Shown: positions 11,916 to 20,908 of the stretch, piece after piece
Position numbering within the stretch: the first letter of the stretch is position 1
Layout of the letters: each line of letters opens with the position of its first letter
From: Halochromatium sp.
Lineage (GTDB): Bacteria > Pseudomonadota > Gammaproteobacteria > Chromatiales > Chromatiaceae
Assembly: GCA_010912705.1 (NCBI GenBank)
Contig: POWB01000001.1
Span: 1 to 64,000 of the forward strand
Direction: 5' to 3'
Length of the DNA: 64,000 nt
Translations under genes and position numbers: made by a program
Notes under the pieces: generated by a model
What the model was told of the DNA's origin: nothing
Databases searched by the model: none
The model's input: only the letters and a program-made list of their open reading frames with translations

Positions 11916-12665
11916 ATGGAATTCCTCGAGATCGCTCCGCTGATGTTTACGCTCGCGCTTCTCGCGGGATTAATCGATGCGATCGCCGGTGGCGGTGGTC
12001 TGATCACCGTGCCAGCGCTGCTGTGGGCCGGACTCCCGCCGGTGGCCGCGCTGGCGACCAACAAGGCACAGGCGGTCTGGGGCTCGTTCGCAGCGACCAC
12101 GCATTTCGTGCGACAAGGCACCATCGATCTGCGTCGCACATCCTTGCTCGTCGTCTGCACCTTCATCGGCTCGGCGCTTGGTGCCCTCTTGGTGCAATAT
12201 CTCGGGTCGGAGCTGCTGGCGCGCTTGATACCCTTACTCTTGATCGCCTTCGCACTCTACTTCCTATTCTCACCACGCGTCTCGGACCTGGATTCGCACC
12301 AGCGCATTGGCCTACCCGCGTTCGCCCTAACCGTCGGTTTCGGTATCGGTTTCTATGACGGTTTCTTTGGGCCTGGTACCGGCACCTTCTTCGCGATGGG
12401 GTTTGTCGCCCTTCTCGGCTTTGGCATGCGCCGCGCCACCGCCCACGCCAAGCTGCTCAACTTCACCAGCAACCTGGCGGCGCTCTTGTTCTTTTTGCTC
12501 GGTGGGCATGTGGTCTGGTCGCTGGCGCTGATCATGGCCGGCGGACAGCTTGCCGGCGGCTGGTTGGGCGCCCATCTGGTGCTTCGGCATGGGGTCGTTT
12601 TGGTAAAACCGGTGTTAGTCTTCGCCTCGCTCGCGATCTCGGTCAAGCTGCTGATCATGCCATGA
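11916..12665 (+). CDS. TSUP/TauE-SafE family membrane permease
   Basis: A 249-residue inner-membrane protein with about eight hydrophobic segments. It carries the family's two glycine-rich repeats: GLIDAIAGGGGLITVPALL near residue 18 and the GFYDGFFGPGTGTFFAMGF segment near residue 150. TSUP proteins export or import small anions such as sulfite, sulfoacetate or thiosulfate. In a sulfur oxidiser a sulfur oxyanion would be reasonable, but that is inference. It stands alone, head-to-head with the HAD gene and about 75 bp before the next gene. Confidence 0.88.
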   Translation: MEFLEIAPLMFTLALLAGLIDAIAGGGGLITVPALLWAGLPPVAALATNKAQAVWGSFAATTHFVRQGTIDLRRTSLLVVCTFIGSALGALLVQYLGSELLARLIPLLLIAFALYFLFSPRVSDLDSHQRIGLPAFALTVGFGIGFYDGFFGPGTGTFFAMGFVALLGFGMRRATAHAKLLNFTSNLAALLFFLLGGHVVWSLALIMAGGQLAGGWLGAHLVLRHGVVLVKPVLVFASLAISVKLLIMP

Positions 12666-12741
12666 CCATGCCTCTTGAAGCCTGAATCAGGGTCATTTCG
12701 AGTCGCTATCACCACCAAACTTCGGTCATATATCAGTCGTC

Positions 12742-14286
12742 ATGGATCAGCATTCCTCTTCGCCCCCTAAATCCCAGACTAAGCTGCTGCTGTTTGGCTA
12801 TGGCACAACCGTCTTTTTGAGTTCAGCGCTGTTGCTGGTGCTCGAGATCGTCGCTGGGCGGCTCGCCGCGCCTTACGTGGGCGTCTCCTTATACACCTGG
12901 ACCTCGATCATTGGCGTAATCCTCGCCGGTCTATCGCTCGGCAACTGGCTGGGTGGTCTCTGGGCCGATCGCGGCGGTAGTGGGCGCAGCGCGGGGCTGG
13001 TGCTGCTTGGGGCCGGAATCTATTGCCTGCTGAGCCTGCTGATGCTCGATCAGCTGGGTGTTGCACTGCAGCAGGGAGGCATCAGTCTGTTGAGCGCGAG
13101 CTTTGGCTTTGCCGCCGCGCTGTTCTTTGTCCCGGCGGCGCTGATCGGTGTGGTGACACCTTTGCTGACCACCCTCGCCTTGCATCTGGACAGCCGCGCC
13201 GGGCATGTCGTCGGGCGCATGCATGCGCTCGCAGCGGTGGGCAGCATACTCGGCACCTTCGCGGCCGGCTGGATACTGGTGCAATGGCTCGGCTCGCGCA
13301 TGGTCGTGCTGGTCTGCGGCCTGCTCCTGATCGCGCTGGCAGTACCCTTCCTGCGCAGCCTACACCGGGCACTCTGGGTGCTGGTCGGCCTGCTGGTGCT
13401 CCTGAGCGGCGGGCTGGGGCTGCGCTCGGCACTGGCCGGTAGCTGCGATCGCGAGAGCAGCTATTTCTGCCTGCGGGTCGTCGATCAGACCGCGCTAGCC
13501 CCCTTTGGCGAGGCGCGCGGGCTGGTACTGGATCATTTGCTGCACGGGATCAATCATCGCCAGGACCCGGCCCTCTTGATCGCGCCCTATGTGCATGCTA
13601 TCGACGAGCTGGCCTATGCCCAGTTCGGCTCAGCGTACGCTGAAGGGATGCGCTGGTTCTTCGCCGGCGGCGGTGCCTACAGCCAGCCAAGGGCGCTAAC
13701 CACCCTAAGCCCAGACTCTGAGATCCTCGTCGCCGAGCTCGATCCGCAGGTCACGCTGCTGGCGATCGAGTCCCTGTTTCTCGAGCCTGAGAAGATGGAG
13801 ATCATCCACCGCGACGCACGTCTCGCCTTGCAGGACCAGCCGCCGCACAGCTTTGACGTCATCGTTGGGGACGTCTTCCAGGATGTCGCGATCCCGCAGC
13901 ATCTAGTCACGCGAGAATTCGCCGCCTTGGTGCGCGAGCGGCTCACGCCTGATGGCCTCTACCTGATGAACGTCGTCGACAGCTTTCCGGACCCGCGCCT
14001 GATCAAGGCCATCACCAAGACCCTGCAGACCGAGTTCGCGCAGGTTGATCTTTGGATGCAGGGCGTGCCGGAGAACCCACGGGTGACCTTCGTCGTCACC
14101 GCCACCAACGCCGAGCGCTTGCCAAAGACGGTGCAGTCCCGCACCGGACCTGCACGCAGTTGGAGCCGAATGACGGAAGACATCCTCGCCTTTGGCACCG
14201 CGCCCGATGCCTTGCCAGTCCTGACCGACGACTACGCCCCGATCGAGCGCTTGATCGCTGACCTCCTGATTGGCGACAGCCATTAG
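12742..14286 (+). CDS. Fused membrane / spermidine-synthase-like protein
   Basis: A 514-residue protein. The N-terminal ~230 residues form about seven or eight membrane segments, starting at LLLFGYGTTVFLSSALLLVLEI. The C-terminal ~270 residues form a Rossmann methyltransferase-like fold related to polyamine aminopropyltransferases: FFAGGGAY, VAELDPQ and IVGDVFQD as the SAM/dcSAM-binding elements. This fused form is common in proteobacteria and usually annotated as fused MFS/spermidine synthase. Whether it makes a polyamine is not established for most members. No speD or second polyamine gene is adjacent. The end TDDYAPIERLIADLL is typical of the family. Confidence 0.82.
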   Translation: MDQHSSSPPKSQTKLLLFGYGTTVFLSSALLLVLEIVAGRLAAPYVGVSLYTWTSIIGVILAGLSLGNWLGGLWADRGGSGRSAGLVLLGAGIYCLLSLLMLDQLGVALQQGGISLLSASFGFAAALFFVPAALIGVVTPLLTTLALHLDSRAGHVVGRMHALAAVGSILGTFAAGWILVQWLGSRMVVLVCGLLLIALAVPFLRSLHRALWVLVGLLVLLSGGLGLRSALAGSCDRESSYFCLRVVDQTALAPFGEARGLVLDHLLHGINHRQDPALLIAPYVHAIDELAYAQFGSAYAEGMRWFFAGGGAYSQPRALTTLSPDSEILVAELDPQVTLLAIESLFLEPEKMEIIHRDARLALQDQPPHSFDVIVGDVFQDVAIPQHLVTREFAALVRERLTPDGLYLMNVVDSFPDPRLIKAITKTLQTEFAQVDLWMQGVPENPRVTFVVTATNAERLPKTVQSRTGPARSWSRMTEDILAFGTAPDALPVLTDDYAPIERLIADLLIGDSH

Positions 14287-14706
14287 CTCAACAACCGGTA
14301 GTACAGATTGAGTTCGTCGATCTGCGCTTACAGGAGCTAGTGGTCCAGGGGCAGGCGATCATGATCCGTAACTTATGATGCGTAACAAGTGCAGCAGGTC
14401 TGTTCGGATGACATCTGTCGTCATCAACAGCTGCCCCTGATCTGCGTCAAAAAGGCGTCATCTCGGTCGGGATTTTCACCGACCAGGTCAATGTTGCAGC
14501 AGGGCTCTCAGTGTACCCTCGCGGCCTTTCTTCAATCCTCGCAGCCCTGACTAGCGAGCCTGCACCGGTACCGAGATCGATTGTGGTCATATCTCACTGT
14601 TGCTCGTACCTCCTTTGCTGGTCTGGCGCGGTTCGACTCGAGATTTGCAGCGATTGCCAAACCGGTGATCAAGCGACGACCACAAGGTATCCATGGTGAA
14701 AACGCA
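14287..14706. other. Non-coding gap before the porin gene
   Basis: About 300-420 bp with no supported gene; the downstream porin frame stays open back to 14581. It contains one six-base stem (GGTCGG 14465-14470 with CCGACC 14479-14484) and an eight-base inverted pair AGGGGCAG/CTGCCCCT about 80 bp apart. I could not identify a promoter with confidence. Confidence 0.4.
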
Positions 14707-16179
14707 GTGACCGGGGACCAAGCCCAAAGCATCGCCCAACTCGTCCGTCGTCCTTGGTCGATCAAATGCTGCTTGATGTTGATTGGCGCGAGCGTCTTTG
14801 CGCTCGCATTGAGCACCAGCGCCCTTGCAGAGGCTAGCGCCACCTCCGACCCCAAGTCCGAGTCCGACGCTAGCTCCGCCGCCGACGCCTTCGCTTGGGG
14901 CGGCGATCTACGCCTGCGTCAGGTCTTCATCGGCAATGTCGGCCTCAACGACCAGTCGCCGATCGCCGATCGCACCTTTCAGCGCTATCGCGGCCGGCTC
15001 TGGGGCAGTTATTCGCCCACTGAACAGCTCAGCGCCGAGGCACGGCTGATCTGGGAGGGGCGCCATTACAACAAGCCCGAGGCCGATCAGTGGCCGATTC
15101 CCGACTTTGAGACCTGGTACTCCGGCGGACTCCTGTTCGACCAGCTCGCCCTGAGCCTCGACCAGCCCGCGGGTCTTCCCTTCAGCCTCAAGCTCGGTCG
15201 CCAGGATCTGATCCTCGGTCATGGCTGGCTGGTGCTCGAAGGCACGCCCTTGGACGGCTCGCGGACGATCTACTTCGATGCCGCACGGGCGACGATCGAC
15301 CTCGCCGAGATCGAGACCCGGGTCGACCTGATCTACCTCGATCAGGACGCGACCACCGGACGCTTCCCGCGACCACTGAATGGCGTGATCGAGGATCAGA
15401 TCGAGCAGTACGAGACCGGCGCCATCCTCTACGCGCGCAACCGCTCCTTGCTGCCCGAGACCAATCTCGACGGCTATTTCATCTATAAGCATGATCGGCC
15501 GGACCTCACGCCCGGCAACATCCGCGTCAACAATGGCGCCCCGTTCCCCTCGCCTAGCGATCGCGGCGACCTCTACACCCTCGGGCTGCGGGCCGAAGGC
15601 GATCTCAGCCCTGCCTGGGGCCTGCGCGCCGAGGGGGCTTATCAATGGGGACAGCTCAATGGGAGCGATCTGACGGCGGTCGGCTTCAATGGCCGCCTCC
15701 TCTATCGACTGCAGGATCGGCTCGACAACCGCTTCCATGCCGACCTGGAATATCTCTCCGGCGATGATCCGGGCGACAGCGCCGATCAGGCCTTCGATCC
15801 ACTCTGGGGCCGCTGGCCGCAATGGAGCGAGCTGATGATCTATCAGTGGCCACTCGACAGCCGTGTTGCACAGGCCACCAACCTGCTGCGACTCAACCTG
15901 GGCTGGATGGCGCAGGTGCATCCGACCAGCCTGCTAACCGTCGACTACCACGCCCTGTTCGCGAACGAAGAGAGTACGCTGACGCCGCAGCAGGCGGTGA
16001 ATATCTCCGGCGACGGTCGCTTTCGCGGCCATCTGTTCACGGCCTGGCTCAAGACCAAGCTCAGCGATCATGTCTCCGGGCATCTGGTCGCCGAATACCT
16101 GGCGCCCGGCGACTTTTATGCCGAGCACCGCCGCGATGAGTCCTACTTTCTGCGCGCCGAGCTGGTGCTGCATTGGTGA
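14707..16179 (+). CDS. Alginate-export (AlgE-like) outer-membrane beta-barrel protein
   Basis: About 490 residues from the GTG at 14707; the frame is open to a TTG at 14581 and the start is uncertain. A signal peptide is clear (LMLIGASVFALALSTSALA, cut before EASATSD). The mature part shows alternating-strand composition, many aromatic residues and a final Trp (LRAELVLHW), typical of an outer-membrane barrel. The opening FAWGGDLRLRQVFIGN, the internal LKLGRQDLILGHGWLVLEGTP and the strand pattern fit the alginate_exp (PF13372) family. Many members in non-alginate producers are porins of unknown substrate. No alginate genes are nearby. It overlaps the frame of the next gene's upstream extension but not its likely ATG. 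Confidence 0.75.
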   Translation: MTGDQAQSIAQLVRRPWSIKCCLMLIGASVFALALSTSALAEASATSDPKSESDASSAADAFAWGGDLRLRQVFIGNVGLNDQSPIADRTFQRYRGRLWGSYSPTEQLSAEARLIWEGRHYNKPEADQWPIPDFETWYSGGLLFDQLALSLDQPAGLPFSLKLGRQDLILGHGWLVLEGTPLDGSRTIYFDAARATIDLAEIETRVDLIYLDQDATTGRFPRPLNGVIEDQIEQYETGAILYARNRSLLPETNLDGYFIYKHDRPDLTPGNIRVNNGAPFPSPSDRGDLYTLGLRAEGDLSPAWGLRAEGAYQWGQLNGSDLTAVGFNGRLLYRLQDRLDNRFHADLEYLSGDDPGDSADQAFDPLWGRWPQWSELMIYQWPLDSRVAQATNLLRLNLGWMAQVHPTSLLTVDYHALFANEESTLTPQQAVNISGDGRFRGHLFTAWLKTKLSDHVSGHLVAEYLAPGDFYAEHRRDESYFLRAELVLHW

Positions 16180-16187
16180 AACGATCG

Positions 16188-17987
16188 ATGACTGAAGAAC
16201 GCCTCCTATTGAGCGGTGACGACGCCGTCGCCCTCGCCGCCCTGCATGCCGGAGTCCGGCTCGGCACCGGCTATCCTGGCACGCCCTCGACCGAGATTCT
16301 TGAGACCTTTGATCGCCTTGGCGGCCATGCCCAATGGGCGCCAAACGAGAAGGTCGCCCTCGAGGTCGGCATCGGCAGCGCCTTCGCCGGCGCGCGCACC
16401 CTGGTGACGATGAAGCATGTCGGCCTCAATGTCGCCGCCGATGCGCTGTTCACGGCCACCTATACCGATGTCGATGGCGGCCTGGTCATCGTCTCGGCTG
16501 ATGATCCGGGCATGGCCTCGAGCCAGAACGAGCAGGACAATCGCCACTTCGCCCGCGCCGCCGGGGCACCGATGCTGGAGCCGGTCAACTCGCAGCAGGC
16601 CTACGACTACACCTGGCTCGCGCTCGAGATCGGCGAGCGCTGGAAGATTCCCGTCATCCTGCGCCTGACCACGCGGGTCTGCCATGCCAAGACCCTGGTC
16701 CAGCCCCGCGCCGTCGAGCAACGGCGCTCGCTGGAGGATCATGAAGCGCTGCCGGAGCATGACCAGACTGCGCAGCGTTTTCGGCGCGACATCCCTGCAC
16801 GGGTGATGATCCCGGCCTTCGCCAAGCCGGCGCACCATCGGCTGCGCCAGAAGCTGGCCGAGATCGCCGCCTGGAATGAGGCTGAAGGGCCGGTCCAAGA
16901 ATATGGGAGCGAAGCCAGTGATCACGTCGGCGATCACGTCAGCGATCACGTCAGTGATCAACTCAGTGATCAACTCAGTGATCAAGGTGGCATTCAGGCC
17001 ACTGACAAGATCGGCAACCGGCCTCGGGTTCGTAATAATGAGATCAAGCCCAAGCTCGGCATCATCGCCACCGGCGTCGCCGCCATGCACGCCCGCGAGG
17101 CGGCGCCCGATGCCCGTCAATTGACCTTCGGCCTCAGCTATCCGCTGCCACTAGAGCGGATTCGCGCCTTCGCCGCCCAGGTCGAGCGGCTGCTGGTGAT
17201 CGAGGAAGGTGATCCGGTCTTGGTCGACGATCTCAACGCCGCCGGCATCAAGGCCGAGGGCAAGCCAATGCGTTACCGCTTCGGCGAGCTGAATGTCGAG
17301 CGTGTGCGCCGCATCATCGCCGGCGACGACAGCCCCGAGCCCGCGCCCGCCAAGGGTAAGCCACCGGAGCTCTGTCAGGGCTGCTCGCATCGGGCAGTGT
17401 TTGAGGCCCTCCGCGATCTCGACTGCATCGTCTCGGGCGACATCGGCTGCTACACCCTCGGCGTGCTGCCGCCGTTCTCGGCTATGGATACCTGCGTTTG
17501 CATGGGTGCGAGCATCGGCGTTGGTCTCGGCATGCGTCATGCGCTGCCCGAGGCCGAGGCGCGCCGTGTGGTCAGTGTGATCGGTGACTCGACCTTCGTC
17601 CATTCCGGCCTCACCGGCCTCGCCGAGATGGTCTACAACCCACCGCCAACCGGCCATCTGGTGCTGATCCTCGACAATGGCACCACCGCGATGACGGGGC
17701 AGCAGGAACACCCTGGCACCGGGCGCTCACTCGACCACAGCCCAACCCATCAGCTCGATTTCGCCGGCATTGGGCAGGCAATGGGTGTGCAATCAGTGGT
17801 GCAGATCGACGGCAGCGATAAGAGCGTCTCGCTTGAGGAACGCATCGCCACCCAGCTCGCCCGCAATGAGACGGCGCTGTTCATCCTGCGCCAGCCCTGT
17901 GTGCTCGCCGCGCCAAAGATCCGGCTCTACGAAAAGGCAGCCTCTGAAGAGCGCGCGCGCCAATGCGCCGCACGACCCGAGGTCTAG
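16188..17987 (+). CDS. iorA: Indolepyruvate ferredoxin oxidoreductase, alpha subunit (short form)
   Basis: The TPP-dependent catalytic subunit that interconverts aryl-pyruvates with aryl-acetyl-CoA, CO2 and reduced ferredoxin. Visible are the pyrimidine-binding N-terminal domain (GYPGTPSTEILET, NEKVALEVGIGSAFAG) and the TPP domain (ELCQGCSHRAVFEAL, SGDIGCYTLG, IGDSTFVHSG, LDNGTTAMTG). At 599 residues it stops soon after LRQPCVLAAPKIRLYEKAA. The C-terminal two-cluster ferredoxin domain of classical IorA is absent. A His/Asp/Ser/Gln tetrapeptide repeat (SDHV/SDQL) sits near residues 243-267. The ATG at 16188 is chosen over upstream TTG/GTG. First gene of the iorA-iorB-paaK-ACT group. Confidence 0.92.
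   Translation: MTEERLLLSGDDAVALAALHAGVRLGTGYPGTPSTEILETFDRLGGHAQWAPNEKVALEVGIGSAFAGARTLVTMKHVGLNVAADALFTATYTDVDGGLVIVSADDPGMASSQNEQDNRHFARAAGAPMLEPVNSQQAYDYTWLALEIGERWKIPVILRLTTRVCHAKTLVQPRAVEQRRSLEDHEALPEHDQTAQRFRRDIPARVMIPAFAKPAHHRLRQKLAEIAAWNEAEGPVQEYGSEASDHVGDHVSDHVSDQLSDQLSDQGGIQATDKIGNRPRVRNNEIKPKLGIIATGVAAMHAREAAPDARQLTFGLSYPLPLERIRAFAAQVERLLVIEEGDPVLVDDLNAAGIKAEGKPMRYRFGELNVERVRRIIAGDDSPEPAPAKGKPPELCQGCSHRAVFEALRDLDCIVSGDIGCYTLGVLPPFSAMDTCVCMGASIGVGLGMRHALPEAEARRVVSVIGDSTFVHSGLTGLAEMVYNPPPTGHLVLILDNGTTAMTGQQEHPGTGRSLDHSPTHQLDFAGIGQAMGVQSVVQIDGSDKSVSLEERIATQLARNETALFILRQPCVLAAPKIRLYEKAASEERARQCAARPEV
16917..16988 (+). repeat. Six 12-nt tandem repeats inside iorA
   Basis: Six consecutive 12-mers of the type agtgatcacgtc / agtgatcaactc encode SDHV GDHV SDHV SDQL SDQL SDQG. 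Each contains a TGATCA-like palindrome. The array lies in a loop between the two TPP-enzyme domains and keeps the frame. Confidence 0.85.
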
Positions 17988-18042
17988 TCTTAACACCCGA
18001 CCGCAACGGCGGTCCTCGAATCAGACACTAAACAGAGCATCG

Positions 18043-18555
18043 ATGATCACCAACATCGTTATCGCCGGACTCGGCGGCCAAGGCGTCGTCAAGGCCTCCG
18101 ACATCCTCGCCGATGCCGCGCTTGCCGCCGGCTTCGACGTCAAAAAGAGCGAGCTGCACGGCATGAGCCAACGCGGCGGCTCGGTCACCAGCGACGTGCG
18201 CTATGGCCACCCCGAGCACAGCCCGGTACTGAGCCCGATGGTGCCGCCCGGCGAGGCCCATGTGCTGCTGGTGCTGGAGCCGACCCAGGTCGAGGTCGCC
18301 CGGCCGCTGCTACATCCGGATGGGCTGCTGATCGGCCCCGAGCTCATCGAGCCTAGTGCGTTGAAGAACAAGAAGAGCTTCAACGTCGCCATGCTCGGCG
18401 CCCTCTCGACCGCCCTCGAGATCGGCGAGCTGTACTGGCAGCAGGCGATCCAGGCCAACCTGGCCGAAAAGCTGCACGCGCTCAACGCCCAGGCCTTCGC
18501 GCTTGGTCGGGCGCGAGGCCCCAGCAGGCGGGCAGTCGTCTTTGATCACTCATGA
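18043..18555 (+). CDS. iorB: Indolepyruvate oxidoreductase, beta subunit
   Basis: The 170-residue gamma-type partner of IorA, carrying the CoA-binding Rossmann-like domain of 2-oxoacid:ferredoxin oxidoreductases. Diagnostic are NIVIAGLGGQGVVKASDILADAAL at the N-terminus, SELHGMSQRGGSVTSDVRYG and the VLLVLEPTQVEVARPLL segment. The ATG at 18043 starts the protein exactly at the conserved opening; the longer open frame back to 17770 overlaps iorA and is not real coding. It lies 55 bp after iorA and 48 bp before paaK. Confidence 0.92.
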   Translation: MITNIVIAGLGGQGVVKASDILADAALAAGFDVKKSELHGMSQRGGSVTSDVRYGHPEHSPVLSPMVPPGEAHVLLVLEPTQVEVARPLLHPDGLLIGPELIEPSALKNKKSFNVAMLGALSTALEIGELYWQQAIQANLAEKLHALNAQAFALGRARGPSRRAVVFDHS

Positions 18556-18603
18556 TGGCATCGATCACCGATGCCCGGTACGACGAAACTTAGAGGCTTT
18601 CCC

Positions 18604-19938
18604 ATGCTGAAAGAGCTCTGGAACGATGCCGCCGGGGGCTTTCACCCCGCCAGTGCCCCTGATTTCCTGCCCGAGTCTGCGCTCAAGGAGGTTCAACTGC
18701 GGCGTCTGCGCGCCGTGGTGCAGCGCGCCTATGACAATGTCGCCCTGTTCCAGGAGCGCCTGCGCGAGCGCGGTCTCACCCCCGCTGCGATCGAGTCGCT
18801 CGCGGACATCCGTCATCTGCCCTTCACGGTCAAGGCTGACCTGCGCGATACCTATCCGTTCGGCCTCTTCGCCAGCCCGATGAGCGAGGTGGTGCGGCTG
18901 CACGCCTCCAGCGGCACCACCGGTAAGCCGATCGTCGTTGCCTATACGCGAGAGGATATCGAGGTCTGGTCCGAGGTCATGGCGCGCACCCTCGCCTGCT
19001 GCAGCCTGCACCGCGGCGACATCGTGCAGAACGCCTTTGGCTACGGCCTGTTCACCGGCGGTCTTGGCGCCCACTATGGCGCCGAGGCCTTGGGTGCCAC
19101 GGTGATCCCGATCTCGGGCGGCAACACCGATCGCCAGATCATGGTGATCCGCGACTTCGGCGTCTCGGCACTGTTCTCGACCCCGAGCTACTTCACCCAT
19201 CTGGTCGAGCGCGCCAGCGAGCTCGGTATCGACCTACGCGAGCTGCCACTACGGGTCGGCGTCTTTGGTGCTGAGCCCTGGAGCGATGGCATGCGCAGCC
19301 ATATCGAGGCCGCCGCCGGCATCAGCGCCTTCGACATCTACGGCCTCTCCGAGATCATCGGCCCCGGTGTCGCCAGTGAATGTCCCGAGCACCATGGCCT
19401 GCATGTCTTTGAGGACCATTTCTACCCGGAGATCATCGATCCCGAGACGGGCGAGCCACTGCCAGACGGCGAGGAAGGCGAACTGGTGCTGACCACGCTC
19501 AGCAAGCGCGCGATGCCGATGATCCGCTACCGCACCCGCGATATCACCGCGATCATCCCCGAGCGCTGTGGCTGTGGGCGCAGCCTACGCCGCATTCAGC
19601 GCATCGGCCGGCGCTCCGACGACATGATCATCATCCGTGGCGTCAACATCTTCCCGTCTCAGGTCGAGGCCGCGCTGCTGGCGGTGGAAGGCACCCTGCC
19701 GCATTACCGGATCATCCTCAGTCGCGAGCAGGGACTGGATCAGATGACGGTCGAGGTCGAGGTGACACCCGAGGTGTTGAGCGATCAGGTGCGCGTCATC
19801 GAAGACATGCGCGAGCGCATCGCTCAGGCCATCGAGCGCATCCTCGGGATTCGCGTCGGCCTGCGGCTAGTCGAGCCGCATAGCATCGAGCGCAGCCAAG
19901 GCAAGGCCAAGCGTGTGATCGATCAGCGTGGCGACTAA
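18604..19938 (+). CDS. paaK: Phenylacetate-CoA ligase
   Basis: An AMP-forming ligase of 444 residues that activates phenylacetate, or a related arylacetate, to its CoA thioester in the cytoplasm. The adenylate-forming motifs are LHASSGTTGKPIVVAYT, the FDIYGLSEIIGPGVASEC segment, MIRYRTRD and the C-terminal GRRSDDMIIIRGVNIFPSQVE with a Lys near the end (SQGKAKRVI). The ATG at 18604 has GAGG seven bases upstream; 18571 is an unsupported alternative. With IorAB it would allow phenylpyruvate to be made from phenylacetate, or the reverse. Such reductive carboxylation is known from anaerobes including phototrophic sulfur bacteria, as I recall. Confidence 0.92.
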   Translation: MLKELWNDAAGGFHPASAPDFLPESALKEVQLRRLRAVVQRAYDNVALFQERLRERGLTPAAIESLADIRHLPFTVKADLRDTYPFGLFASPMSEVVRLHASSGTTGKPIVVAYTREDIEVWSEVMARTLACCSLHRGDIVQNAFGYGLFTGGLGAHYGAEALGATVIPISGGNTDRQIMVIRDFGVSALFSTPSYFTHLVERASELGIDLRELPLRVGVFGAEPWSDGMRSHIEAAAGISAFDIYGLSEIIGPGVASECPEHHGLHVFEDHFYPEIIDPETGEPLPDGEEGELVLTTLSKRAMPMIRYRTRDITAIIPERCGCGRSLRRIQRIGRRSDDMIIIRGVNIFPSQVEAALLAVEGTLPHYRIILSREQGLDQMTVEVEVTPEVLSDQVRVIEDMRERIAQAIERILGIRVGLRLVEPHSIERSQGKAKRVIDQRGD

Positions 19939-19967
19939 TCGGATTTTCAGCCTTTAATGTGGACCCC

Positions 19968-20405
19968 ATGAAACTCACCCAGCTCTCCTTGTTCCTTGAA
20001 AACCGCCCCGGCCGGCTGATCGAGCCGACCCGGCTGCTTGCCGCTGAGGGCATCAACGTCATGACCCTGTGTCTGGCTGATACCGCTGAGTTTGGCATCC
20101 TGCGGTTGATCGTGCAGGACCCAAAGCGTGCCGCCGAGGTGCTGAATGGGGCTGGTTGGACGGTCAACCTGACCGAGGTCGTTGCCGTCGAGGTGCCTGA
20201 CCAGCCCGGCGGTCTGGCCGCAGTGCTCGGCGTGTTCGAGCAGGCTGGACTCAATGTCGAGTACGTCTACGCCTTTACCCTGCGCCGCGATGATCGGGCG
20301 ATCCTCGTGTTCCGGTTCCAGGAGCCAGACCAAGCGATCGCGGCACTGCAGGCGAGCGGCCATCAAGTGCTCGATGCCGAACGCCTTGATGCCTTGGTTG
20401 GCTAA
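19968..20405 (+). CDS. ACT-domain amino-acid-binding protein
   Basis: A 145-residue protein built of two ACT domains in tandem: QLSLFLENRPGRLIEPTRLLAAEGINV and then VEVPDQPGGLAAVLGVFEQAGLNVEYVYAF. ACT domains bind amino acids and regulate enzymes. It follows paaK by 29 bp, an arrangement often seen with iorAB/paaK sets. Inference: it senses an aromatic amino acid and tunes the ligase or oxidoreductase. There is no DNA-binding domain. Confidence 0.85.
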   Translation: MKLTQLSLFLENRPGRLIEPTRLLAAEGINVMTLCLADTAEFGILRLIVQDPKRAAEVLNGAGWTVNLTEVVAVEVPDQPGGLAAVLGVFEQAGLNVEYVYAFTLRRDDRAILVFRFQEPDQAIAALQASGHQVLDAERLDALVG

Positions 20406-20418
20406 GCAGTGGTGCTCA

Positions 20419-20445
20419 GGGAAGACGTTGATGGACAGTTTCTAA
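20419..20445 (+). repeat. Copy A of a 27-bp intergenic motif
   Basis: GGGAAG, two bases, GTTGATGGACAG, two bases, TCTAA. The same layout occurs at 34505-34531 (identical at all 23 defined bases) and, slightly diverged, at 47654-47680. All three lie between genes. Function unknown. Confidence 0.6.
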
Positions 20446-20612
20446 GCGGGCCTTGTCATCCGCTCGCCTGTTCAGGATCGGCGCTGACGAGACTGGGCTG
20501 CGATCCGAGGCGAAGCCGTAGTAAGCTATGTCGGCTCGGCCCCGACGAGCGATCGACACGAGCGTCCCAATCCAGGTGAGCTCGGGAACACCACGCTGAG
20601 GAGAAAATATAC

Positions 20613-20816
20613 ATGGCAGAGATCATCACCGCCGTCTACGAGTCTCACGACACATTGGCCAATGTTCACAACGATCTGGTCTCGGTCGGCATCCCGCAAG
20701 AAAAGATCCGCATGAACCCTGACAAGAACCAGATTCAGGTCATGGCTCCAGAGGTTTCAGACGCTGAGATCCGAGAGATCCTAGAGCGGCATCAGCCCAA
20801 GGAGATCCATACCTGA
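20613..20816 (+). CDS. Small conserved-looking protein of unknown function (67 aa)
   Basis: A 67-residue soluble protein, MAEIITAVYESHDTLANVHNDLVSVG and onward, with a beta-alpha-beta look and a charged C-terminus (IREILERHQPKEIHT). A GGAG-rich leader precedes the ATG (gaggagaaaatatac). The first half resembles the YflT/GS17M stress-protein fold in which a short strand is followed by a helix with xxLxNxGI, but similarity is faint. It stands alone between the ACT gene and a convergent helicase gene. Function not assignable. Confidence 0.65.
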   Translation: MAEIITAVYESHDTLANVHNDLVSVGIPQEKIRMNPDKNQIQVMAPEVSDAEIREILERHQPKEIHT

Positions 20817-20833
20817 GGCCAAAGGCTTTCTCA

Positions 20834-20855
20834 GCCGGCGGTGCAGGCCGCCGGC
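20834..20855. terminator. Strong GC hairpin between convergent genes
   Basis: GCCGGCGG and CCGCCGGC form a perfect eight-base stem with a TGCAGG loop, just after the 67-aa gene and before the end of the helicase gene on the other strand. There is no T-run, so it is probably a transcript-end structure rather than a classical intrinsic terminator. Confidence 0.5.
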
Positions 20856-20908
20856 GTTATCGTCAAGCAGCGCTCTAGTCAGTGACCTAGAGCCCCAGAC
20901 CTAGCCAC

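Noticed and set aside
16917..16988. Regular repeats suggestive of a CRISPR-like array
   Set aside because: The units are 12 bp with no spacers and stay in frame within iorA, so this is a coding tandem repeat.
17770..18042. N-terminal extension of iorB over the end of iorA
   Set aside because: The translated extension has shadow composition, and the conserved IorB N-terminus starts exactly at the ATG at 18043.
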